A program made the translations under genes and the position numbers. Shown piece by piece: positions 56,945 to 64,000 of a stretch of 64,000 nt of DNA. The notes below the pieces were generated by a model. That model worked only from the letters and a program-made list of their open reading frames with translations. It ran no database searches and had not been told where the DNA came from. Every line of letters begins with the position of its first letter. Within the stretch, counting starts at the first letter, position 1. The stretch is from positions 1 through 64,000 of the forward strand of contig JBBDRD010000050.1 of the NCBI GenBank assembly GCA_040905665.1, written 5' to 3'. Origin of the DNA: DASVCN01 sp040905665. Its GTDB lineage: Bacteria > Deinococcota > Deinococci > Deinococcales > Trueperaceae.

Positions 56945-58911
56945 CACAGCGCCCCTCCCAGGAGCACCCTCAGAAGGACAACCATTACCAGCGCCAGCAC
57001 CCCAAGGAGCATCGTCATGGCGTAAATCCGTACGAAGCCCGACTGCAAGCCGGTCGAGGCGCGAGCAAACAGGCCGGTTACTCCGGCCGCGCCACTCATG
57101 CCTCGATCGATCAGGTCGCGATCGACTGCGCTAAGGCCACCCGCCGTTCCTGCAGCCGGGGTCACGAAGATGTTTCGGTAGAGAGCGTCGAAACCCCCGC
57201 CGTCGCGTGAGAGATTGCCTAGTGGCCCGTTGCCGAGTCGTTGCAGCGACCGGCCGGAGCGAAGGTGATAAACCCAGTAGCCCGTTCCCAGACCTACGGC
57301 GGCAGCCAGGATCGAAAGACCCACCAGCAGCCATTCCACTGCCGGCGAAGGGTGGAGGAAGGGGACTTCGGCAGCGATGACCGGCGCAAGCCAGCCATTC
57401 AACCAGTGCGGGAACGCGAACGCCGGAAGTCCCAGGTAGCCGGCCGCCACACTAAAAAGTGCAAGCACCAGCAGCGGCGTCGTCATCGTGGCCGGCGATT
57501 CGTGAACGCCGCCCGCGGACTCCTTGCCGTAGCGGGGCCGGCCGGCGAAGACCAGGTAGTACCAACGGAACATGTAGAAGGCGGTCATGACGGCGGTGAG
57601 CAGCAGCACCAGATAGAGGGCGACGCCCCCGTAATCACGCAGCCACTCACTGGTATAGACTCCGGCCACCACGGCGTCCTTGGAAAAGAAGCCCGACAGC
57701 AGCGGTACCCCCGCGATCGCCAGAGTGCCGATAAGGGCCGTGAATCCGGTGATCGGCATGAGTCTTCCCAGCCCGCCCATCTTGCGCACGTCCTGCTCCC
57801 CGCCTAGCGCGTGAATGGCGGAACCGGCGCCCAGGAACAGGAGCGCCTTGAAAAAGGCGTGGGTGAACAGGTGAAAGACCGCGGCGGAGTAGGCTCCTGC
57901 CCCTGCGGCAGCGAACATGAAGCCCAGCTGCGAAATAGTGGAGTAGGCGAGGATCTTCTTGATATCGGTCTGGCCGAGTGCCGCGAAGGCGGCGACCAGG
58001 GCTGTGAGCCCGCCAACCCAGGCGACCGTGGCGGATGCATCGGGCGCCTGGGCAAAGAGTGGCGCCGAGCGCGCGACGAGGTAGACGCCCGCGGTCACCA
58101 TAGTCGCCGCGTGGATGAGCGCCGAGACTGGGGTGGGACCTGCCATGGCGTCGGGCAACCACACCTGTAGCGGCAACTGGGCCGATTTGCCTGCGGCCGC
58201 CAACAAAAAGAGCAGGCCGATGATAGTGAGGACGCTCGAGCCGTAGACGAGCGTTCCGGCCGCGTCGTTCACCGCCGCGATCTCGAGCGTGCCAAAGGTC
58301 CGGTAGATCAGGAACATCGCCAGCAGGAAGCCAACGTCGCCGATGCGGTTGACGATGAAGGCCTTGCGGGCGGCGTCGGCATTGGGCCGGTGTGCATACC
58401 AGAAACCGATGAGTAGGTAGGAGCAAACGCCAACGCCTTCCCAACCCACGAACATCAGCAGGTAGGAGTCGGCCATTACCAGCACCAACATGGCCGCAAC
58501 GAACAGATTGAGCGCCGAGAAATAGCGGCTGAATCCATCGTCGGCATGCATGTACCCCACCGAGTAGAGGTGGATAAGAAAGCCCACGCCTGTGATTACC
58601 AGCATGAGCAGCACGCTCAACCGGTCGATCACGAAGCCCAGCGAGAGCTGCAGCTCCCCCGCCGAGAGGTAGGGCCACAGTTCTAGCGAGAAGCTGCTTT
58701 CGGACGAGGCGAGCAGGGCCACGAAGGCAGCCAGTGAAAGCAGGAAGGCAACGCCTACCGCCGCACTGCCGATCATCCCGGGCAGGGGTTCGCGCAGTCG
58801 CGCTCCGAACAGGCCGTTCACCAGGGAGCCGAGCAGCGCCACCAGCGGCGCCAACGCCGCCCAGCCGATGGGGTTCGAGAACAGGCTCGTTGATAGTGAC
58901 GGGTCGGGCAT
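56944..58911 (-). CDS. nuoL: NADH-quinone oxidoreductase subunit L (Nqo12)
   Basis: The distal antiporter-like subunit with the long lateral helix HL. The 655 aa show LFVGWEGVGVCSYLLIGFWY (Glu helix), GKSAQLPLQVWLPDAMAGPTPVSALIHAATMV (Lys helix), KKILAYSTISQLGFMF and the C-terminal amphipathic helix region ending at a final membrane anchor. Starts with a TGATG overlap on nuoK's stop. Confidence 0.97.
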   Translation of the reverse strand: MPDPSLSTSLFSNPIGWAALAPLVALLGSLVNGLFGARLREPLPGMIGSAAVGVAFLLSLAAFVALLASSESSFSLELWPYLSAGELQLSLGFVIDRLSVLLMLVITGVGFLIHLYSVGYMHADDGFSRYFSALNLFVAAMLVLVMADSYLLMFVGWEGVGVCSYLLIGFWYAHRPNADAARKAFIVNRIGDVGFLLAMFLIYRTFGTLEIAAVNDAAGTLVYGSSVLTIIGLLFLLAAAGKSAQLPLQVWLPDAMAGPTPVSALIHAATMVTAGVYLVARSAPLFAQAPDASATVAWVGGLTALVAAFAALGQTDIKKILAYSTISQLGFMFAAAGAGAYSAAVFHLFTHAFFKALLFLGAGSAIHALGGEQDVRKMGGLGRLMPITGFTALIGTLAIAGVPLLSGFFSKDAVVAGVYTSEWLRDYGGVALYLVLLLTAVMTAFYMFRWYYLVFAGRPRYGKESAGGVHESPATMTTPLLVLALFSVAAGYLGLPAFAFPHWLNGWLAPVIAAEVPFLHPSPAVEWLLVGLSILAAAVGLGTGYWVYHLRSGRSLQRLGNGPLGNLSRDGGGFDALYRNIFVTPAAGTAGGLSAVDRDLIDRGMSGAAGVTGLFARASTGLQSGFVRIYAMTMLLGVLALVMVVLLRVLLGGAL

Positions 58912-59231
58912 CAGTAGCGCACCTCAGAGAGAGCATCGACGTCGGTACTGGCTCGCTGGCGGAAGATCGCGACCAGGATCCCCAAGCCCACCGCGACTTC
59001 GGCGGCGGCAACGGCCAGGATTATGAACACGGCGCTCTGACCGCTCATCGCTACCGCCTGGCCAGCCGCGCTCCACTGCCGAGAGTAGGCGACCAGCGCG
59101 AGATTGGCTGCATTGAGCATCAGCTCTACCGACAGGAACACCAGGATCGCGCTGCGACGGGTGAGGACTCCCACTGCGCCGATGGCGAACAGCAGAGCGC
59201 TAAGCGCAACGTAATATTCGGTCTCTACCAC
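58911..59231 (-). CDS. nuoK: NADH-quinone oxidoreductase subunit K (Nqo11)
   Basis: A 106-aa three-helix subunit of the membrane arm with the conserved Glu residues in FLSVELMLNAANLALV and VAAAEVAVGLGILV that lie on the central proton axis. Starts with GTG after GGGAGC. The 102 bases between it and nuoJ are mostly a tandem repeat. Confidence 0.95.
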   Translation of the reverse strand: MVETEYYVALSALLFAIGAVGVLTRRSAILVFLSVELMLNAANLALVAYSRQWSAAGQAVAMSGQSAVFIILAVAAAEVAVGLGILVAIFRQRASTDVDALSEVRY

Positions 59232-59282
59232 GCCTGCTCCCGGTGAAGCGTCCCGGCGTCAAACATTCCGATACCAAACTGA

Positions 59283-59342
59283 CAGGCATCAATAAGCCAG
59301 GCATCAATAAGCCAGGCGTCAAACAGCCGGGCGTCAAACACC
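59283..59342. repeat. 15-bp tandem repeat, four units, at the nuoJ 3' end
   Basis: Two exact units CAGGCATCAATAAGC, then CAGGCGTCAAACAGC and CGGGCGTCAAACACC. The last unit overlaps the nuoJ stop; each unit read on the coding strand carries its own TGA. It fills most of the nuoJ-nuoK gap, the only sizeable gap besides nuoH-nuoI in an otherwise overlapping operon. Confidence 0.9.
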
Positions 59343-59894
59343 GGTCAGCTCCCGGTCGCGCCGCTCGACGCTTGCGGCTTGGCCGCCCGATTCACTCACG
59401 GCTCGCCGCTGCACCAGTGCGACGGCGCCGATGATGCCGGTGAGCAGGAGGATGCCCACCAGATGAAAGGCAAGAAGGAACTCACTAAAGAGCGCTTCGC
59501 CGACCCGCTCGGCCCCGCCGCCCCCGAGCGCCGCTTCGATAAGCTCCGCCGAGGGCAGCCGGCGCGGATCGAGGAAAGCGGTAGCAGCGATGCCTGCGGC
59601 AGCCAACAGACCCACAAAGTACGCCGCCGGACGAAGCCCCGGAAACCGCACCCGCTCCTGCTCCCCGCCCACATTGAGCAGCATTATCACGAACAGGAAC
59701 AGCACCATGATGGCGCCGGCATAGACGATCACCTGGATGGCGGCGAGGAAATGGGCCTGCAGGGTGATGTAGGTGACCGCCAGCGTGAGCAGTGTTCCCA
59801 CCAACGCCAACGCCGCATGTACCGGTTCGCGCAGGGTTATTACCCCGATCGCGCCGGCGAGCATGACGACAGCCAGGACGATGAAGCCGATCAT
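59334..59894 (-). CDS. nuoJ: NADH-quinone oxidoreductase subunit J (Nqo10)
   Basis: A 186-aa five-helix membrane subunit. TM3, with its pi-bulge in active Complex I, corresponds to VIVYAGAIMVLFLFVIMLLN, where the conserved Tyr-Ala-Gly-Ala-Ile-Met-Val motif is intact. The start overlaps the nuoI stop by one base (TGATG). The C-terminal tail RRAVSESGGQAASVERRDREL is hydrophilic and longer than core homology needs. Confidence 0.95.
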   Translation of the reverse strand: MIGFIVLAVVMLAGAIGVITLREPVHAALALVGTLLTLAVTYITLQAHFLAAIQVIVYAGAIMVLFLFVIMLLNVGGEQERVRFPGLRPAAYFVGLLAAAGIAATAFLDPRRLPSAELIEAALGGGGAERVGEALFSEFLLAFHLVGILLLTGIIGAVALVQRRAVSESGGQAASVERRDRELTGV

Positions 59895-60421
59895 CAGTAG
59901 TCGACCCCCTCGAGTTCGGCACGGTGCCCGGCCTCGAAGCCCAGATGCACGGCCTTGCCCTTCTTCTCGGCCTCACGCCGCTGCCACTTAGAGCCCTTGA
60001 CCCCCACCATCATGTCTTCCTTGCCGTAGACCAGGTCGTCATAACGGAAGTCGGCCAATTCGAACTCATGACCAAGGACTACCGCCCCGGTCGGGCAGGC
60101 CTCCTCGCACATCCCGCAGAAGATGCAGCGCAGCATGTTGATCTCGTAGATAGAGGCGTAGCGTTCTCCAGCCGAAACAGGGTTCGCCGGATCGTTCTCG
60201 GCGGCCTCGACGTAGATGGCGTAGGAGGGGCAGGCGGCGGCGCACAACGAGCAGCCGATGCACTTCTCCAGGCCGGTGTCGGGGTGGCGCAGTAGGTGGT
60301 GCCGGCCGCGGAAACGCGGTTTGACATCTGCCGGTTGCTCGGGATAGCTAACGGTTACGGGCCGCTTGAACAGATGGCCCAACGTCACACCCATCCCTTT
60401 GGCGATACTGAGGACACTCAT
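59894..60421 (-). CDS. nuoI: NADH-quinone oxidoreductase subunit I (Nqo9)
   Basis: The 175-aa ferredoxin-like subunit carrying clusters N6a and N6b near the quinone site. Two perfect 4Fe-4S motifs: CIGCSLCAAACP near residue 54 and CIFCGMCEEACP near 99. The ATG at 60421 follows GGAGGT by five bases; an in-frame codon six residues earlier lacks a ribosome site. A C-terminal tail rich in Lys/Glu follows the second cluster. Confidence 0.96.
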   Translation of the reverse strand: MSVLSIAKGMGVTLGHLFKRPVTVSYPEQPADVKPRFRGRHHLLRHPDTGLEKCIGCSLCAAACPSYAIYVEAAENDPANPVSAGERYASIYEINMLRCIFCGMCEEACPTGAVVLGHEFELADFRYDDLVYGKEDMMVGVKGSKWQRREAEKKGKAVHLGFEAGHRAELEGVDY

Positions 60422-60514
60422 CACGCACCTCCAACGCACGGACGAAATGGGGAGCAGGACTGGGAAGTACTCATCTGCGCACGACTCATTCTCGGCAGCT
60501 CCAACCGCTACAGA

Positions 60515-60544
60515 ACCTATTACTACAGCACCTATTACTACAGC
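60515..60544. repeat. 15-bp tandem duplication at the nuoH 3' end
   Basis: Two exact copies of ACCTATTACTACAGC, the second running over the nuoH stop codon (60538-60540), preceded by a degenerate copy. It sits in the 116-bp nuoH-nuoI gap. Confidence 0.85.
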
Positions 60545-61563
60545 ACAAACGCGATCACCGCCCCGGTGAGTAGCGCCGCGCCCAGCGCGATCTCAAACAG
60601 GTATAGCCAACCGAAGCGCATCAACTGGTCGTAACGAAGCCTGGGCAAGGTGGCCCGCAGCCAGATGAACAGGAACATGAAAATGGCCATCTTGGCCACC
60701 AGCCAGATTATCGGCCACTGGGAAATGCCTGGAATCACCGCGTCGAGGATCGCCGGCCCCTTCCAGCCACCCAGGAACAGGGTGCTGATGAAGGCGGCGG
60801 CAGTCATCATGTTGACGTACTCGGCCATCTGATAGAGCGCCCATTTGATGCTTGAGTACTCGGTGAGGTACCCGGCAACGATCTCCTGCTCCGCTTCGGG
60901 CAGGTCGAAGGGAGTGCGGTTGACCTCTGCTATCGCCGAAATCAGGAAGGTCCCGAAGGCCACTACCAAGCCGGGCCACAACCAGGGGCTAACCGCCCAG
61001 ATGTTCAGTTCGACGATTTCGCGCAGATTCAACGTACCGGCGATCATGATCACGCTGAGGACGCTCAAGCCGAGTCCCAACTCATAGGAAATCATCTGGG
61101 CCGAGGAGCGCAAGCTACCCAATAGTGAGTACTTGCTGTTCGACGCCCAGCCGCCCAGGAAGATCCCGTAGATGCCGATGCTGGTTACCGCCAACACGTA
61201 GAGCAGTCCGATGTCGAGATCTATCACCCAGGGGTCGAAGCCGAAGATGCTGCCGGCCGGTCCGGCGGGGATTATCCCGAAGGCGGAGAGCGCGAAGGTG
61301 ATGCTGATGAACGGCGCCAGGTAGTAGACGAAGCGATCGGCGGCGCTAACCGTTATGTCTTCCTTGAATACCGACTTTAGGGCGTCGGCGATCGGCTGAA
61401 GCAGGCCAAAGGGGCCGACCCGGCTGGGGCCGATCCGATGCTGCATTCGGGCGAGTATCCGGCGCTCGACGAGCGTCATGTAAGCGAACGCTCCCAACAG
61501 CACTCCGCAGAGCGCCAGCGCCTTGGCGGCGACGACCCACCACGCGTCCATCTGCGGATCCAT
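60538..61563 (-). CDS. nuoH: NADH-quinone oxidoreductase subunit H (Nqo8)
   Basis: The 341-aa subunit that forms the quinone chamber with NuoB and NuoD. Conserved blocks: ERRILARMQHRIGPSRVGPFGLLQPIADALK, the E-rich channel segment AEVNRTPFDLPEAEQEIVAGY, and EYVNMMTAAAFISTLFLGGW. Starts on the stop of nuoG (TGATG). Its C-terminus ends inside the 15-bp duplication. Confidence 0.97.
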   Translation of the reverse strand: MDPQMDAWWVVAAKALALCGVLLGAFAYMTLVERRILARMQHRIGPSRVGPFGLLQPIADALKSVFKEDITVSAADRFVYYLAPFISITFALSAFGIIPAGPAGSIFGFDPWVIDLDIGLLYVLAVTSIGIYGIFLGGWASNSKYSLLGSLRSSAQMISYELGLGLSVLSVIMIAGTLNLREIVELNIWAVSPWLWPGLVVAFGTFLISAIAEVNRTPFDLPEAEQEIVAGYLTEYSSIKWALYQMAEYVNMMTAAAFISTLFLGGWKGPAILDAVIPGISQWPIIWLVAKMAIFMFLFIWLRATLPRLRYDQLMRFGWLYLFEIALGAALLTGAVIAFVL

Positions 61564-64000
61564 CAGGCAACCTCCAAGGCAAGGCGCTCCTTGCGCAATA
61601 CCTCGAACTGAGCAACCGCCGGGCCTGCCGGTTGATCGGGGAGGGCCGGGAGCAACGGTAGGCCCGCCGGGACGGCCTCGCTAATGCACACGCCGGCACG
61701 CCGGTCTACCCCGTCAACAGGAACGACCACCACGTCGCCCTCGCTTAGCTTCAAGCGAGCGGCATCGAAAGGGTTGAGTCGCAATGGCGTCTCGCCGTGC
61801 GCGGCCAGCAGGTGAGGGTTTCTCGAAAGGTACTCGTGACGGATCATGCTGGGCACCAGAAGCAAGTTGCCTTGAGCGCGCTCCGCTGCTCTCACACTGA
61901 CGCGTGAGGAACCACGCGTACGCGGCCCCAGCAACTCGCCCTCGGGCGGCAACGACGCCGGATCGATGTCCAGCAGGCGCTTGAGCACGCGGCGGGCGCT
62001 GCGCACGCTGCGACCCTCGAGCCGATTGCCCAGCGCTACGCCCAGGCGCTTTACCAGTCCAGTGAAGTCCTCGCTCCCGCCGCCGTCGACCGGCGCCGAG
62101 AACAGCGGAAGAGCGCGACCCTCGAGATTCACGACCGTGCCCTCTTTCTCGTAGCCTGTTTTGGCCGGCAGGACGACGTGCGCCAGGTCGGTGGTTTCGT
62201 CGGGGAAGGAGGAATGCACGACGAGCAGCTCCAGTTCGCGAAGCTTCTCGGCATAGTGCGAATTGGCGCCTGGATTGAGGTTGGAGAGGATGAGCGCTCG
62301 CGCCTCGCCGTCGAGCAGGCCGGGGTAGCCGTAGCGTGCGTGCGAGGGCAGGACGTCGATAGCTTCCAAGCCGTAGGAGTTGGCCATTGCCGGGAGCGCC
62401 ATGGTTTTCGCCCCCACCGCGCGGGCAAAGGCGAGAACGGCTTCGCTTGCTTCGCGGGAGGCGATCACATTCGCGCCGTAAACCACCACGGCCTTCTTGC
62501 CGCCGCGTAGTCGCTCCACGAGGCCGCGGGCCTGCTGAGCGGTGAGGCCGGTCTCCTCGCCCACTTTCTCCTCTGGCCGCCCCTCGGCGACCTGCTGCAA
62601 AGCGCCGATGAGGCGAGCCTCGGCCCCAAGCGGGTAGAGCATGCTACTGCCGGCATGCTTCATCAGGTCGACGCGGTATGGAGCAGCCACGGTGAGCATC
62701 TCACCATTGCGGGACATCCGCTCCTTGAGCCGGAGGTCGGCGATCGGCACACCATGAGGCATCAGTTCGGGTGAGGGAACCCCCTTGAGGGCGTCCTTGA
62801 TCCGCAGATCCACGATCGGTACCTCTTCGGTTGGATCGCCGATCACGAAGATGGCGTCGGCCGTAGCGAGCTCCTCGAGAGTTGCAGGGTTGCTGCCGGC
62901 CAGCAACGAGGCAGGCGAGCGCGGGAAGTGGTCGCACTTGCCGGTGCCCAGATGCTCGGCCAGCGCCTTGGCGGCGATTCCCTCTTCGAGAGTGGCGTCG
63001 GCTCGCAGGACGATTCCCACCTGCTTGGAGTCGACCGCGGCGAGTCGCTCGGCAATGAAGCCGGCGGCCTCCTCCCAGGTGGTGGGAACCAGGCGGTCGC
63101 CCCGGCGCACCAGCGGCTCGCGCAGGCGGTCGGGAGCATCGACGTACTCGTGGCCAAAGCGAGTACCGTCGTCGATCCAGATCTTGTTCACCTGAGCATT
63201 GAGACCGGCCTTGATCCGCTCGATGCGCCCCGTACGTGCGTCGACTACGATCGCGCTGCCCGAGGCGTCGTCGAGCGAGGTGGTGCGGGTATGGTCGTAC
63301 TCCCAGTTGCGGCCCCTAAAGCGGCTGGTGGTGTCGAGCAGGGCGCCGACCGGGCAGATATCGGTGATGTTGCCGGTGAAGTTGCTGGGCAAACCATCCT
63401 CGACGGAATCGATATAGGTGTGCCCACCGCGGTCGATGAAGTCGAGTACCTCGTCGCCCGGAACCTCTTCGAAGTAGCGCACGCAACGCTTGCAGTGAAT
63501 GCAGCGCTCCTGGTCGAGGGTGATGAGCTCCGAAAGAGCAGCGTGCTTTTCCAGGTGGCGCTTGTCGAACTGGAAGCGTGACAGGCCGGTGCCGTACTCG
63601 TAGGCGCGATCCTGCAGTTCGCAGGCGCCCCCCTTGTCGCATACAGGGCAGTCGAGCGGATGGTTGATGAGCGTGAATTCGACCATCCCGTTCTGGGCGC
63701 TCACCACGTCCTCGGCCAGGGTATCGACGACCATGCCCTCCATCACCATGGTCGTGCAGGTCGCCATCAGATTGGGAAAGTAGAAGACCTTCGGCTCCCC
63801 GGTCTCCTCGTCCGCTATCCATTCGCCGTCGGGGCCTTTTCGCGGCGCGCCGACCCTCGCCAGGCACATGCGGCAGGCGCCGATGGGTGACATGTACTCC
63901 TGAGAGCAGAAGTAGGGCACGTCGAAGCCGGCGGCGAACAGTGCGTCGATGACGCTGGTCCCAGGCTTCAGCTCGAGCGTCGTGTCGTTTACGGTGACCT
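61563..64000 (-). CDS. nuoG: NADH-quinone oxidoreductase subunit G (Nqo3), 5' end beyond the window
   Basis: The large iron-sulfur subunit. The frame stays open to the window edge, adding VTVNDTTLELKPGTSVIDA before the conserved DVPYFCSQE, so only about two codons are missing. The 2Fe-2S cysteines (FCSQ, GACRMC, ATCTT), the N5 His-Cys3 site (NHPLDCPVCDKGGACELQD) and N4 (ERCIHCKRC, DICPVG) are present. The N7 cluster that Thermus and E. coli carry at the start of the molybdopterin-like domain is absent: the expected CxxC region reads RTTSLDDASGSAIVVD and the fourth ligand position IWIDDGTRFGHEYVD. The C-terminal domain is a catalytically empty oxidoreductase fold. Confidence 0.95.
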   Translation of the reverse strand, partial: VTVNDTTLELKPGTSVIDALFAAGFDVPYFCSQEYMSPIGACRMCLARVGAPRKGPDGEWIADEETGEPKVFYFPNLMATCTTMVMEGMVVDTLAEDVVSAQNGMVEFTLINHPLDCPVCDKGGACELQDRAYEYGTGLSRFQFDKRHLEKHAALSELITLDQERCIHCKRCVRYFEEVPGDEVLDFIDRGGHTYIDSVEDGLPSNFTGNITDICPVGALLDTTSRFRGRNWEYDHTRTTSLDDASGSAIVVDARTGRIERIKAGLNAQVNKIWIDDGTRFGHEYVDAPDRLREPLVRRGDRLVPTTWEEAAGFIAERLAAVDSKQVGIVLRADATLEEGIAAKALAEHLGTGKCDHFPRSPASLLAGSNPATLEELATADAIFVIGDPTEEVPIVDLRIKDALKGVPSPELMPHGVPIADLRLKERMSRNGEMLTVAAPYRVDLMKHAGSSMLYPLGAEARLIGALQQVAEGRPEEKVGEETGLTAQQARGLVERLRGGKKAVVVYGANVIASREASEAVLAFARAVGAKTMALPAMANSYGLEAIDVLPSHARYGYPGLLDGEARALILSNLNPGANSHYAEKLRELELLVVHSSFPDETTDLAHVVLPAKTGYEKEGTVVNLEGRALPLFSAPVDGGGSEDFTGLVKRLGVALGNRLEGRSVRSARRVLKRLLDIDPASLPPEGELLGPRTRGSSRVSVRAAERAQGNLLLVPSMIRHEYLSRNPHLLAAHGETPLRLNPFDAARLKLSEGDVVVVPVDGVDRRAGVCISEAVPAGLPLLPALPDQPAGPAVAQFEVLRKERLALEVA

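Noticed and set aside
59243..59434. Plus-strand 63-codon frame with N-K-P-G-I/V repeats between nuoK and nuoJ
   Set aside because: It is the non-coding strand of the 15-bp repeat and runs antisense into nuoJ.
1..64000. tRNA, rRNA, CRISPR array, transposase or integrase
   Set aside because: Read through on both strands for conserved T-loop sequences, regular spaced repeats and recombinase motifs; none was convincing. This is by eye, so a dedicated scan could still find a divergent tRNA.

Overview
The window is GC-rich, densely packed bacterial chromosome with no phage, insertion sequence, rRNA, tRNA or CRISPR array that I could see. Several features point to a relative of Deinococcus/Thermus, most likely the Truepera side. 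These are a nuoGHIJKLMN run in the order known for Thermus nqo3-8-9-10-11-12-13-14, a carboxypeptidase Taq (M32), a DUF3084 coiled-coil membrane protein, LptB, and a large set of genes whose TANNNT -10 box sits only 5-7 bases before the start codon. The last is the leaderless-mRNA signature described in Deinococcus. The taxonomic placement is inference.

Layout. 0.2-6.2 kb: NIF3-like protein, thymidylate kinase, a glutaminyl cyclotransferase lipoprotein, a cysteine-free FmdB-like protein with a repeat tail, gpsA and a two-gene ABC exporter. 6.3-11.6 kb: methionine/folate block (metH, metF) around a TerC-family membrane protein. 11.6-22.4 kb: M32 carboxypeptidase, ketopantoate reductase, a PAS-GGDEF cyclase, hemolysin III, sulfurtransferase, SpoU methyltransferase, a VOC protein, MscL, DUF3084 protein, LptB and an AAA ATPase. 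22.4-24.3 kb: an archaeal-type ATPase behind an AT-rich palindrome and a DinB remnant. 24.3-28.4 kb: pyruvate dehydrogenase E1-E2. 28.6-35.4 kb: ABC-permease remnant, glycogen debranching-type glucosidase, a TerC/Alx exporter behind a yybP-ykoY (Mn2+) riboswitch, MTA/SAH nucleosidase, HU, a small membrane protein and MgtE. 35.5-53.7 kb: accessory metabolism and small regulators (PIN/AbrB toxin-antitoxin, SSADH, amidase, a truncated flavoprotein, GH4, SRAP, aldo-keto reductase, WrbA, VOC dioxygenase with HxlR, HD-GYP, SRPBCC/ArsR, AMP nucleosidase, aminotransferase, Ndk, DinB, rhodanese). 54-64 kb: Complex I, leaving the window inside nuoG.

The most notable non-gene signals are four. (1) At least 17 apparently leaderless promoters. 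(2) A recurring 15-bp tandem-repeat length at five unrelated loci, four of them at or next to gene 3' ends. (3) A Mn2+ riboswitch whose expression platform can be read base by base. (4) A series of gene remnants: the doxX N-terminus as a 25-codon coupled leader ORF, the gdhA C-terminus, a sugar ABC permease C-terminus, a DinB C-terminus and a flavoprotein cut off at a GH4 gene. Together these suggest a genome shaped by small deletions rather than by mobile elements.
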